From JAVBLK01 sp031553565 (lineage in GTDB: Bacteria > Bacillota > Clostridia > Christensenellales > DUVY01): a stretch of 7,975 bases of DNA. The first letter of the stretch is position 1; each line of letters begins with the position of its first letter. The notes below the pieces were generated by a model, which worked only from the letters and a program-made list of their open reading frames with translations, did not search any database and was not told the DNA's origin. Location: positions 1-7,975 of the forward strand of contig JAVBLK010000033.1 of assembly GCA_031553565.1 (NCBI GenBank). The letters run 5' to 3'. Shown piece after piece: positions 1-6,842 of this stretch. The position numbers and the translations under genes were made by a program.

Positions 1-48
1 TTTGAATGTGGCGTGTCTTTTTGGCTAAAAACCGCCGGACCCGCTTGC

Positions 49-64
49 CAATATCTCGATATTG
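49..64. repeat. short inverted repeat upstream of the GGDEF-EAL gene
   Basis: The arms CAATATC and GATATTG are perfect reverse complements separated by two bases (TC). The repeat lies about 80 bases before the likely ATG of the cyclic-di-GMP gene. It could be an operator or a chance dyad. The 143 bases before that ATG show no convincing -35/-10 pair and no purine-rich ribosome binding site. Confidence 0.3.
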
Positions 65-143
65 TCTGCGCGTGTCCGTCAATTTTTATCTCAAAAATCC
101 ACAGCCAAATTCAAAGGTATTTGTTCATTGTTTCCTTAACATT

Positions 144-2948
144 ATGACAATAAAGCAAACGAAGCATTTTGACGCGCTGCTTAAAAAGATAAGCTTTCCC
201 GGCGCGCTGATAAGCCTTGGCGACGGCGCGGCCGCCGTCCTCAACACTGCGGCAAGGCAGACGGTCAATAACGATCCCGCGCTTTTTGCGCGCGCGCTGA
301 ATAAGAGCGGGCAGACGCTTGCAAAAGTATTCAAGTCCGCCGACGTCTGCACCGACCTTTTCGACGGCGGCGGCGGCGTTATCATAAAATGCAACGGCAT
401 CAAGATCAACGCCTCCTTCGCGTTGGTCTTTTTTATGCACTACGACGCCGGCAGCGCGGGCGAGCTGTCGCGCGCCGCGGGCACCGAGGACATTTTCCCG
501 CGCGCGTTCATAAAGGACAAGCAGCTTAATTTTAAGTACTTCACCCAAAACGTAAAAAACGATTTTACCGACCTCGGCGGCAGCGGCTATGAAAACTATG
601 ACATGCGGTTTGCCGGCGACTATATAGTCAACGAGCTGAACATCATTAATACCGGCCGCCCGGCGTTTTCGCGCTGCGAGTTTATCAACACCCCGTCCGC
701 GTCGAACTGTATCGTCGCGCACCGCATACCGCTGCTGAATGATAAGGACGAGCCGCAGGGGCTGCTGTGCGTATATCCGCCCGCATTAGCCGACCGCGGC
801 GGCGAAAGGCGGCGCAAGGAGCAGGATATCATCGAGCAAAAGGCGCTGGAGGCCGCTCTCTTAAAGGATATCCTGTACGTATTGCAGGAGAACGGCGATA
901 CCGAGTATGCGCTGAAATACGTGGTGTTTGCGCTGGGCGAGCGTTTGAAGAGCCTGCGCTGCGGCATCTTTACCTACGAGGAAAAATCCGAAACTTTTTT
1001 CTTTACCTGCGGCTATGACAGTAAGGGCGGCAATAATTTCCCGCGCGCGCTGCCCTTTCCCGGCACCGCCGGCGCGCTGATCGACGGCCTAAATAAGACC
1101 GGCTGTTACGTGAGCCGGCCGGGCGACCTTTTGAGCGCGCATCTAAGGCCGGGCGAAACCGCGTCGATCATCCCGCTTATGCCGATGCAGCTTTTTTACG
1201 GCGTGCTGCTGTTTTCCGCCGCGTCTGTATTGCCGGCGTCGGGGCTGGACTTTTTAAAGCAGGTTGCCGCGCAGGTATCGAATTATATCACGCGGCGCAA
1301 GATGATGGACGGGCTGAAGTCCGAAAAGAGCGCGTTAGAGCGCATCGTCGGCAATACCGCGGCGATGATAATGGTCGCCGACCCGCGCACGCATAAGATA
1401 CTGTATGCCAACAGCGCGCTTGAGAACGCCTTCCCCGGCAGTGTCGGCAAGATCTGCCATGATATCTTAAGCGGCCGCGGCGCCGAATGCGATGCCTCTT
1501 TTATCCCGCTGGAAACCGCCGGCCACAGCGAGACCTTTATCGAGCGTTTGAATAAATGGTTCGACGTCTCTGTCAGCCGCATCGAATGGCTGGAGAGCCG
1601 CGACGCGATACTGCTGCAGCTGGTCGATATTACGGATAACAAGCTGTCGCGCCAGCGCGCCGAATATCTTGCGTATAAGGACGAGACTACCGCGCTGCCA
1701 AACCGCTACTCGGCGGAAAAGGATATAACCGCGCTGCTGAAATCGGGCGGCGCGCGCGCCGGCCACCTGCTGCTGATCGACATGGACAACTTCAAGAACA
1801 TCAACGACGCGTACGGCCACAACGTCGGCGACAAGTTGCTTTTCAGCATCGCGCAAGGCTTACAGTCCTGCTGCGCCGAGAATCAGGTCGCCTACCGGCT
1901 GGGCGGCGACGAATTCCTTATATTCACCTCAGGCGGCGCGGACGGGCTGGACGCGCTGCTTATCAAGCTGACCGCCCTTTCCAAAAAAGCGCACAAGATC
2001 GACGGCGCGGTCTTTTACTGCACGATGAGCATCGGCGTGGTGCGCTGCCCCGAGGACGGCGACAATTTTACCGACCTGTTAAGGAAAGCCGATATTTCAT
2101 TGTACAAGGCCAAAACCGCCGGCAAGGACTCGATCTCGTTCTTTATGGGGCGCGAGGCCGAGCTGGTGCTGCAGGACCAGCTGGAATTAGAGCGGCTGCT
2201 GCGCAATACGATCGAGGCCGATTACCACCGGTTCTCGCTGCATTACCAGCCGCTTGTAGACCTTAAAACGAACGCGGTCATCGGCGCGGAGGCGCTGATA
2301 CGGCTGTCGGGGGACACCGGCGACACCATATACCCGCAAAAGTTTATCCCGCTGTGCGAATACAACGGGCTGATCCAGCCGCTGGGGAAATGGATCCTTG
2401 CGACGGGCTTTGCCTTCTGCCGCGATATAAACGACTCGGGCTTTCCGGATTTCAAGCTGAATATAAACATGTCGCTTAAGCAGATACAGCAATTCGATAT
2501 CGACCGGATCGTGTCGGAGCTTTTGTCAAAATCGCGCGTGAACCCCTCGAATATCATCCTGGAGATAACCGAGACCGCCGCATATACCGACCTTGAAGGC
2601 ATCAGCAAGGCGCTGTCGTCACTCAAGAAAACGGGCATCAGGCTGGCGATCGACGACTTCGGCACAGGCTTCACCTCGATGAAAGCGTTAAGGGACCTGC
2701 CCTTTGATATCGTAAAAATCGATATAAGCTATATTTCGGATATATTGAACCCGGACGAGAATTCGGCGACGTTTGTAAATCTGATCACCGAGCTGGGCCA
2801 TAAGAGCGGCCGGCTGGTCTGCGCCGAGGGCGTCGAGAACGGTGCGCAGGCGGAATATTTGAAAGCGCGGGGCGTAGATTACGCCCAGGGCTATCTGTTT
2901 TCAAAGCCCGTCCCCCCCGCCATATTTACAAGCTTGCTAAAGAAATAA
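144..2948 (+). CDS. GAF-PAS-GGDEF-EAL cyclic-di-GMP signalling protein
   Basis: A 934-residue protein predicted to make and/or degrade cyclic-di-GMP in the cytoplasm; no signal peptide or membrane segment is visible. Order: an uncharacterised N-terminal region (about 1-230, with a PAS-like strand pattern near its end), a GAF-like domain (about 235-385), a PAS domain (about 395-505), GGDEF (about 510-680) and EAL (about 680-932). The cyclase part has DETTALPNR at 513, the metal-binding DMDNFKNIND segment and an intact GGDEF at 587-591. The inhibitory I-site is absent: the RxxD positions hold Ala and Gln. The phosphodiesterase part keeps E716 (EAL), N775, E810, D837-D838 (DDFGTG), K858, E895 and Q915, so it looks catalytically complete. 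The frame stays open to an ATG at 6, but the 46 extra residues lack the GC-rich third positions of the rest, so ATG 144 is preferred despite a weak ribosome binding site. The net direction of activity cannot be read from sequence. Confidence 0.93.
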   Translation: MTIKQTKHFDALLKKISFPGALISLGDGAAAVLNTAARQTVNNDPALFARALNKSGQTLAKVFKSADVCTDLFDGGGGVIIKCNGIKINASFALVFFMHYDAGSAGELSRAAGTEDIFPRAFIKDKQLNFKYFTQNVKNDFTDLGGSGYENYDMRFAGDYIVNELNIINTGRPAFSRCEFINTPSASNCIVAHRIPLLNDKDEPQGLLCVYPPALADRGGERRRKEQDIIEQKALEAALLKDILYVLQENGDTEYALKYVVFALGERLKSLRCGIFTYEEKSETFFFTCGYDSKGGNNFPRALPFPGTAGALIDGLNKTGCYVSRPGDLLSAHLRPGETASIIPLMPMQLFYGVLLFSAASVLPASGLDFLKQVAAQVSNYITRRKMMDGLKSEKSALERIVGNTAAMIMVADPRTHKILYANSALENAFPGSVGKICHDILSGRGAECDASFIPLETAGHSETFIERLNKWFDVSVSRIEWLESRDAILLQLVDITDNKLSRQRAEYLAYKDETTALPNRYSAEKDITALLKSGGARAGHLLLIDMDNFKNINDAYGHNVGDKLLFSIAQGLQSCCAENQVAYRLGGDEFLIFTSGGADGLDALLIKLTALSKKAHKIDGAVFYCTMSIGVVRCPEDGDNFTDLLRKADISLYKAKTAGKDSISFFMGREAELVLQDQLELERLLRNTIEADYHRFSLHYQPLVDLKTNAVIGAEALIRLSGDTGDTIYPQKFIPLCEYNGLIQPLGKWILATGFAFCRDINDSGFPDFKLNINMSLKQIQQFDIDRIVSELLSKSRVNPSNIILEITETAAYTDLEGISKALSSLKKTGIRLAIDDFGTGFTSMKALRDLPFDIVKIDISYISDILNPDENSATFVNLITELGHKSGRLVCAEGVENGAQAEYLKARGVDYAQGYLFSKPVPPAIFTSLLKK

Positions 2949-2968
2949 ATCGGCAATATACCCATAAA

Positions 2969-3006
2969 CAAAAACGGGACGGAAAAATAATCCGTCCCGT
3001 TTGTTT
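2969..3006. terminator. bidirectional intrinsic terminator between the convergent c-di-GMP gene and spoVT
   Basis: A perfect 12-bp stem (AAACGGGACGGA at 2972-2983 with its complement at 2991-3002) encloses a 7-base A/T loop. On the plus strand the stem is followed by TTTGTTTTCC. On the minus strand it is followed by a T run in TTTTTGTTTAT. It lies 23 bases after the stop of the upstream gene and can end both convergent transcripts. Confidence 0.9.
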
Positions 3007-3024
3007 TCCTTAAAAGCGCTATCA

Positions 3025-3060
3025 GAAAAGTCAGGGGTTCCCCGTCAAAAGGGCTCCTGA
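3025..3060 (-). terminator. possible additional spoVT terminator
   Basis: On the minus strand TCAGG (3060-3056) can pair with CCTGA (3035-3031), with extra inner pairing across a CCC/GGG core, and is followed by CTTTTCTGAT. It lies about 75 bases past the spoVT stop, before the stronger bidirectional terminator. A second hairpin (CGCCCTT 3092-3098 / AAGGGCG 3108-3114) sits closer to the stop but has no T run. The rest of 3007-3134 holds nothing else recognisable. Confidence 0.3.
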
Positions 3061-3134
3061 TCCCGCGCCGTTTTCTATAAGCGGAATAATCCGCCCTTCC
3101 CGCGTGAAAGGGCGTTTCCCGCGGCGCAGCGTAT

Positions 3135-3677
3135 TTATGCCAGCTGCTTTGCCAGATACAGCGCAGTCGCGTTCAAAAGCGTCGCGTCCGACGCGGAAAA
3201 ACCTTCGGGCGCGTTTGTGACGGCAACTATCATCCCGAACCGTTCGGAGGACACCGTGATAGGCATGAATATCTGCGCGGCGAACTTATTGTCGTCGCCC
3301 TTTTTAAGGGGTATGATATTACCGTCCTTTGCCGAAAAAGACTGCTTGCGGCCGGCAGCGACCAGCTTGTCCAGCTCCGGGCTGAACATTGCGCCCAGAT
3401 ATTCGTTTTTTTGGTCGGACGACGCCGAGACAAACATATCGTTGTCGGTGATCAGCACCGATATCCCCGCCGCCTCGTGCAGCGCCTCGGCGCACGCGTC
3501 GGAAAACTCGTTCATTTCATTCAGCGGCGAATATTTCTTTAAGATAAGCTCGTTCTCGCGGTTCGTGAATATCTCCAGCGCGTCGCCCTCTTTTATGCGC
3601 AGCGTCCGCCTGATCTCCTTGGGTATCACCACGCGGCCCAGTTCGTCGATCCTTCTTACAATCCCAGTGGCTTTCAT
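3135..3677 (-). CDS. spoVT: stage V sporulation protein T, AbrB-family transition-state regulator
   Basis: A 180-residue protein close to the usual SpoVT length (178 in Bacillus subtilis). In B. subtilis SpoVT is made in the forespore and tunes sigma-G dependent genes, affecting spore coat, germination and resistance. Residues 1-50 form the AbrB-type swapped-hairpin DNA-binding domain, with the hallmark stretch starting MKATGIVRRIDELGRVVIPK and continuing into RRTLRIKEGD and the LILKKYSPL linker. Residues about 55-180 are the GAF-like regulatory domain, more diverged but aligning in length and pattern (ISVLITDND, then PITVSSERFGMIVAV). The ATG at 3677 has a GGAGG at 3691-3687 with a 9-base gap. 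The gene stands alone here: the flanking genes are convergent (c-di-GMP protein) and divergent (XRE regulator), so no sporulation operon is visible. This is the best taxonomic marker in the window. Confidence 0.96.
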   Translation of the reverse strand: MKATGIVRRIDELGRVVIPKEIRRTLRIKEGDALEIFTNRENELILKKYSPLNEMNEFSDACAEALHEAAGISVLITDNDMFVSASSDQKNEYLGAMFSPELDKLVAAGRKQSFSAKDGNIIPLKKGDDNKFAAQIFMPITVSSERFGMIVAVTNAPEGFSASDATLLNATALYLAKQLA

Positions 3678-3735
3678 TTACTTAATCCTCCATTCTTTAT
3701 CATTACCGCAATTCCCTTTTATATGAATCGCAGGA

Positions 3736-3764
3736 ATTATATGCCTTTTACCCGCCGCCCGCAA
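3736..3764 (-). promoter_or_regulatory. possible spoVT promoter
   Basis: Minus-strand TATAAT (3741-3736) is a perfect -10 match, with TTGCGG (3764-3759) 17 bases upstream as a weak -35. It lies about 60 bases before the start codon. SpoVT is sigma-G dependent in Bacillus, but no convincing sigma-G pair is seen. A CATATAA lies nearby (3727-3721), without a matching upstream box at the right spacing. Confidence 0.3.
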
Positions 3765-4117
3765 AAACACAGCCTGCTGTTTCAGCCAAGCCTTCCTGCT
3801 TTCTATTAGAAACAAGCTTTGGGAAGAGCAAATGCGCACCCGCCGAAAAAACGCGCCGTACCGCAGCAAACAAAAACGCGCCGCCTTTCCGTGAATATAA
3901 AGGCATGACCTTACTGCGTTTACACAAATCCTCAGTACGTGTTTTTTATGGAAATATGATACTAAAATGCGGGAAAAAATACGTGAACAGAATGCGCAAT
4001 TTGCTGCGTTTTTCCCATATTTCAATCATATTCCCCTATGATTAACAGGATTTACATAATCTTGTCCAAATTTACTTACAATATAGCGTACAGTGATAAC
4101 TCTTTGTAAATTGCACA
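3765..4117. other. gene-free AT-rich divergent intergenic region with inverted repeats
   Basis: No credible gene lies between spoVT and the XRE regulator. The only long frame (minus strand, 4025-3678) abuts the spoVT start, has no family signature and is rich in Cys/Arg/Phe as expected of chance translation. Two dyads stand out. GGGAAAAA (3971-3978) pairs with TTTTTCCC (4009-4016). AATCATA (4024-4030) pairs perfectly with TATGATT (4037-4043) around TTCCCC. Either could be a regulator site or a hairpin in a leader. No riboswitch consensus was recognised. Confidence 0.5.
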
Positions 4118-4141
4118 TTGTATATACTGCAAAAATATAGT
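4111..4141 (+). promoter_or_regulatory. possible promoter of the XRE regulator
   Basis: TTGCAC (4111-4116) and TATAGT (4136-4141) are separated by 19 bases, longer than ideal. An alternative -10, TATACT (4123-4128), has no good -35 at 17 bases. The AT-rich context and the distance of about 30 bases to the ATG fit a promoter, but the exact element is uncertain. Confidence 0.3.
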
Positions 4142-4168
4142 AAAACTACCAGCGCCGGAGGGTCAAAA

Positions 4169-4426
4169 ATGTTCAGTACCCGTTATTTAAAAAGAAACAA
4201 TATCTGCGGCATAAACCTTGCCAGGATACGCAACGGAAAGCGCCCGTATATCTCCCAGGCGAAGATGGCAGAACGGCTGCAGCTGGCCGGCTTTGACGCC
4301 GACCGCCATGTGATCCGCCGTATCGAGAACGGCAAACGGTTCGTGACCGATATCGAGCTTAAGATCATGGCCGACGTTCTGGGCATTTCGATCGAAGCCC
4401 TGCTGACCGTTCCGAAAGAAGACTGA
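4169..4426 (+). CDS. small XRE-family helix-turn-helix transcriptional regulator
   Basis: An 85-residue protein that is almost entirely a Cro/CI-type DNA-binding domain, so probably a DNA-binding repressor or modulator acting without a ligand domain. Helices can be read as residues 16-24 (INLARIRNG), 29-41 (SQAKMAERLQLAG), 44-54 (ADRHVIRRIEN, recognition helix), 60-71 (TDIELKIMADVL) and 74-79 (SIEALL). The RRIENGKRFVTDIEL segment is typical of short regulators common in Clostridia. ATG 4169 is chosen because GGAGGG (4157-4162) sits 6 bases upstream and the core fold begins shortly after; an in-frame TTG at 4118 would add 17 unrelated residues. It is divergent from spoVT and convergent with the histidine kinase gene. 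Its target is unknown; the intergenic dyads upstream are reasonable candidates for autoregulation (inference). Confidence 0.85.
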   Translation: MFSTRYLKRNNICGINLARIRNGKRPYISQAKMAERLQLAGFDADRHVIRRIENGKRFVTDIELKIMADVLGISIEALLTVPKED

Positions 4427-4434
4427 AACCGGCG

Positions 4435-4474
4435 TTTAAAGGCGATCCCCGCCATGCCCTTTTAAAGGTTTTTT
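4435..4474 (+). terminator. likely intrinsic terminator after the XRE regulator
   Basis: TTTAAA (4435-4440) can pair with TTTAAA (4461-4466), with a GGC/GCC inner pairing or an alternative inner GGCG/CGCC hairpin. It is followed by GGTTTTTTCC. It lies 9 bases after the stop codon. The stem is imperfect. Confidence 0.45.
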
Positions 4475-4522
4475 CCCCGCTTATATATTTATTATACCAC
4501 ATCAGGCAGATTTTGTAAATAT

Positions 4523-5908
4523 CTATTTTTTCGCGACGGCCTGGGCGTTGTTCCTCAGCTCGATATACGCGGACATTTCATAATTGAAATATGTCATATT
4601 GAACGTGCAGTTGCCGTACTTTGCCAGCGTTTTTTTGACGCTGGGCAGCCCCAGTCCGCGGTGGCCCTGCTTGCTGGTGACCCCGGCGGCGCTGATCTTT
4701 GATATGTCGACTTGCTCTGCCGTGCTGTTGGTGACGATGATCAGCTTGGATTCGTCGCTCTTTGATTCCAGCGTGAAAAAGACGCTCTTTTTCTCGGAAA
4801 CGGCGGCCGCCTCGACGGCGTTATCCAATAAACACGCGATGCACCTGCAGATATCCATATCGTCGATGTACAGGTTTTCCGCGCTGCACTTAAGCGCGAC
4901 CGTCATCTTGACGCCGGAGCTTTCGGCATACTCCGCCTTGCCCGCCAAAAGCGATATGAACGCGGGGTTTTCCTTCATCCTGCGCCCCAGGTCGACCGAG
5001 TCCCCGGCGGCCTTTGTGATACTGATGACCGAGCTGTGGTATTTTTTCAGGCGGTCAAGATCGCCCAGCTCCAGATAGCCGTTGTACGACTGAAGGATAT
5101 TATAAAAATCGTGCTTGACCGCGCCGAACTCGTTCAGCGCGCCCGACAGCGTGTTGATATGCACTTCCTTGTTTTCGGACTCCGCCTTGACCGCGCCTAA
5201 CAGGTCCAGCACGATATTGAGCGCGATAAAGAAAATCAGAAAAAGTATGACGATCACCGACCCGGCGATATTATCGTTGATCACTATGGGTAAAAACGTG
5301 GTCAGCGCGTACAAAAACACCAGCTTGGCGACATACACCGCGCGCTCCTTCCTGATATCGATAAAGATCTTGTCGGCCAGTCTGACCCTCAGCCTTGCCT
5401 TTTTAATGATATACTTCGTCAAAAAATAGACGGCGCAGACGATGATAAGGTATACGGCCTGACGCATGGCGTTTTGCAGATAGTTGTACGGATCTGTCTC
5501 GATCGGCCACAGCGCGGTGACCAGCCGCGTTATGTTCGAGATGAATATGAAGTATGCAAAAAAATAGGCCATAAACTTTATCGAACGTACAGGCGACAGC
5601 TTTAATACCCTGACGCCCACGAAATAGTAAATACATCCCTGTATCGGGTTGGGGCATACTACCATCGCGTAGACTATCGGTGAAAAAGATGCCATCCCGC
5701 CTATCAGGTACACGGCATAGATGAACAACTGGTAAGAGACCGCGCCGATCCAGAAGGCGAAGACGAATTTCTGCTTTGCGGACGCCTTGACGTCCGACAG
5801 CTTCAGGATAAGGTTCGCTATCAGGTACATGATGAACGTATTGGTTATAAAGGTTTGCGCTGCCAGGATCAGCTGCATCCACAGCGAATATGCAAATTCA
5901 GGAAACAT
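4523..5908 (-). CDS. orphan AgrC-like GHKL sensor histidine kinase
   Basis: A 461-residue membrane sensor kinase of the AgrC/ComD (HPK10-like) type. Members of this family sense secreted peptides or other envelope signals and phosphorylate a LytTR-type response regulator. About seven hydrophobic segments occupy residues 12-36, 46-70, 77-100, 110-133, 150-167, 190-210 and 214-238. They are followed by a dimerisation stretch with the phosphoacceptor H266 in VKHDFYNIL, an N-box with N363 (LLDNAVEAA) and a G-box with GLGLPS from 418. The kinase core therefore appears complete. The ATG at 5908 is chosen over an upstream in-frame TTG at 5992 because GGAGG lies at 5920-5916 with a 7-base gap and the extra 28 residues are polar and unlike a sensor N-terminus. 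No response regulator, AgrB-like protease or precursor peptide gene is adjacent, and no convincing promoter is seen just upstream. The signal is unknown. Confidence 0.9.
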   Translation of the reverse strand: MFPEFAYSLWMQLILAAQTFITNTFIMYLIANLILKLSDVKASAKQKFVFAFWIGAVSYQLFIYAVYLIGGMASFSPIVYAMVVCPNPIQGCIYYFVGVRVLKLSPVRSIKFMAYFFAYFIFISNITRLVTALWPIETDPYNYLQNAMRQAVYLIIVCAVYFLTKYIIKKARLRVRLADKIFIDIRKERAVYVAKLVFLYALTTFLPIVINDNIAGSVIVILFLIFFIALNIVLDLLGAVKAESENKEVHINTLSGALNEFGAVKHDFYNILQSYNGYLELGDLDRLKKYHSSVISITKAAGDSVDLGRRMKENPAFISLLAGKAEYAESSGVKMTVALKCSAENLYIDDMDICRCIACLLDNAVEAAAVSEKKSVFFTLESKSDESKLIIVTNSTAEQVDISKISAAGVTSKQGHRGLGLPSVKKTLAKYGNCTFNMTYFNYEMSAYIELRNNAQAVAKK

Positions 5909-5928
5909 TGACGCGCCTCCAATATTGT

Positions 5929-5958
5929 ACGGGCTTTTTTCTAAACGGGCTTTTTTCT
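5929..5958. repeat. two-copy 16-bp tandem repeat in the kinase 5' region
   Basis: ACGGGCTTTTTTCT occurs at 5929-5942 and again at 5945-5958, a period of 16 bases. It lies 20-50 bases upstream of the kinase ATG. On the minus strand it reads as two A-rich AGAAAAAAGCCCGT copies in the likely leader. The function is unknown; it may be a recent duplication. Confidence 0.7.
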
Positions 5959-6100
5959 GCACGGACATTTTTCTTTGAGGAAGAATGCCCAAGCCCCGTC
6001 AAAAGAAAATAGTCCGGCCAAAAAAGAAAATAGGGATATAATTGCTTTAAAGCTGCCCCTCTGGCGCCCATTTCCCGCCCTTAAGAATTCACGTAATAGG

Positions 6101-6214
6101 GGGCGCAAATCCTTTGCCTTCAGGCGGAACACGGCAGCGGTTGTCATTGCGAGGAGCCGCCGCCGGTTACATCGCCGGGAGTATAGGTCATCAGGCGGCG
6201 ACGCGGCAATCCAG
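6101..6214 (+). repeat. 114-bp direct repeat, copy A
   Basis: It matches 6350-6463 at 110 of 114 positions by eye; the offset is exactly 249 bp. The last 72 bases (6143-6214) are a long variant of the interspersed unit that starts GTCATTGCGAGGAGC and ends GCAATCCAG, with an insert of about 37 bases bounded by GCCGCC and GGCGGC. It is followed by a reverse-oriented half unit (6229-6245, CTGGATTGCTTCGTCGC). Confidence 0.9.
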
Positions 6215-6349
6215 AAAAAGGCATGACACTGGATTGCTTCGTCGCAAATCTTTCGCCTTTTTCTTTGTGCGGGCGTGCGTGAGGGTCCATCTTTCGAGCC
6301 CGGCGAGGGAAAAAGAAAATAAGGATATAAATCTTTTGCCTTTTTCTGC

Positions 6350-6463
6350 GGGCGCAAATCCTTTGCCTTCAGGCGAAACACGGCAGCGGTTGTCATTGCG
6401 AGGAGCCGCCGCCGGTTACATTGCCGGAAGTATAAGTCATCAGGCGGCGACGCGGCAATCCAG
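6350..6463 (+). repeat. 114-bp direct repeat, copy B
   Basis: Partner of copy A. The four visible differences are all transitions, one before and three inside the inserted segment. The 72-bp long unit is at 6392-6463. Unlike copy A, it is followed by a complete reverse-oriented unit (6483-6520), so the pair has closed ends. Confidence 0.9.
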
Positions 6464-6520
6464 GGAAAAGGCAGGGCGGGTGCTGGATTGCTTCGTCGCC
6501 TTAAGGCTCCTCGCAATGAC
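6392..6520. mobile_element. MITE-like or REP-pair element with 16-bp terminal inverted repeats
   Basis: The segment begins GTCATTGCGAGGAGCC and ends with its perfect 16-bp reverse complement (6505-6520). Internally CAATCCAG (6456-6463) pairs with CTGGATTG (6483-6490). It is therefore a tail-to-tail pair of interspersed units, 72 and 38 bases long, around a short centre. There is no transposase and no target-site duplication I can see. It could be a miniature inverted-repeat element, a BIME-like repeat pair or a structured RNA element. Confidence 0.5.
6483..6520 (-). repeat. interspersed unit, reverse orientation
   Basis: Read on the minus strand, this 38-base unit runs GTCATTGCGAGGAGCC, then a short TTAA centre, then GGCGACGAAGCAATCCAG. 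It has the same ends as the copies at 6143, 6392, 7803, 7852 and 7901. A degenerate end fragment (CCGGATTGCTTCG) lies at 6536-6548. Confidence 0.85.
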
Positions 6521-6608
6521 GGGCAGGGCGGGAAGCCGGATTGCTTCGCCCTTAAATCTTTCGCCCTTTTCTTTAAGCGGGCAGGCGCGGCGCGTTTGCC
6601 GTATCAGC

Positions 6609-6642
6609 GAAAAAAGCGGCGTTCCCCTGACGGAGAACCCGC
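6609..6642 (-). terminator. intrinsic terminator, minus strand
   Basis: Minus-strand stem: GCGG then TTCTCC pair with GGGGAA then CCGC around a GTCA loop, with a small internal loop, and are followed directly by TTTTTT (6615-6610). No gene ends just upstream of it, so it most plausibly ends a non-coding transcript. On the plus strand the same stem is followed by TTTTCC, so weak bidirectional action is possible. Confidence 0.6.
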
Positions 6643-6657
6643 TTTTCCTCTGTACCA

Positions 6658-6719
6658 AGGCAGCCGGGCGGCAAAGCAAAGACTATTGCGCCCGCACGCT
6701 TATCCTGCCTGCTTTTTTT
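6658..6719 (+). terminator. possible plus-strand hairpin plus T run
   Basis: AGGCAG (6658-6663) pairs with CTGCCT (6705-6710), enclosing the helix CGGGCG-CAA / TTGCGCCCG (6665-6674 with 6686-6694). GC and seven T follow (6713-6719). No plus-strand gene ends upstream. The helix may instead belong to the minus-strand RNA candidate. Confidence 0.25.
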
Positions 6720-6842
6720 GCGCTCCGCATTTTCTCCCCGCCCCTGTTCCGGCCGGCCGATGCGGGAACGCGCATCCCCTGCCGGGCCCGAAAGCCGCCG
6801 CCGCGGCAAAGATACGCAGTGCGCACAGCATATACATATTAT

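Larger units (their letters stand above)
5959..6608. other. non-coding repeat-rich region
   Basis: About 650 bases with no supportable gene. Long frames exist on both strands (plus 6114-6977, minus 6516-5941), but both read through the repeat copies listed separately, have no family signature or ribosome binding site, and carry translations typical of this repeat class. Besides the GTCATTGCGAGG repeats, two other motifs recur: AAAAAGAAAATA followed by a GGATATAA block (6020-6042 and 6310-6332), and AAATCTTT(C/T)GCC...TTTTCT...GCGGGC (6246-6274, 6329-6354, 6554-6582), with a shorter relative near 6106. Confidence 0.7.
6609..6836 (-). ncRNA. candidate ~230-nt structured non-coding RNA
   Basis: This minus-strand interval is bounded by a promoter-like TTGACA/TATAAT pair upstream (6869-6843) and an intrinsic terminator at the end. 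It has strong local helices: GATGCG/CGCATC around CGTTCC (about 6775-6758), and a long helix pairing CGGGCG-CAA (6694-6686) with TTG-C-CGCCCG (6674-6665). No credible protein is encoded inside. I could not match it to 6S RNA, SRP RNA, RNase P RNA, tmRNA or a known riboswitch consensus. This is inference from layout and folding only. Confidence 0.25.

Noticed and set aside
6..143. Extending the GGDEF-EAL protein to the ATG at 6
   Set aside because: The 46 extra residues lack the GC-rich third-codon pattern of the rest of the gene, resemble translated non-coding sequence, and have no ribosome binding site visible within the window.
3217..3726. 169-residue plus-strand frame opposite spoVT
   Set aside because: It is a shadow of spoVT, which is unmistakable on the other strand.
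3678..4025. 115-residue minus-strand frame directly before spoVT
   Set aside because: It covers the spoVT promoter and ribosome binding site, has chance-like composition (Cys, Arg, Phe) and no family match.
5941..6516. 191-residue open frame on the minus strand ahead of the kinase
   Set aside because: It is a translation of the same interspersed repeats, with duplicated segments, and overlaps the kinase start region; no domain is recognisable.
6609..6836. Known housekeeping RNA (6S, SRP, RNase P, tmRNA) or cyclic-di-GMP riboswitch
   Set aside because: None of the conserved core motifs I would expect for these families is visible, so only an unassigned RNA candidate is reported.
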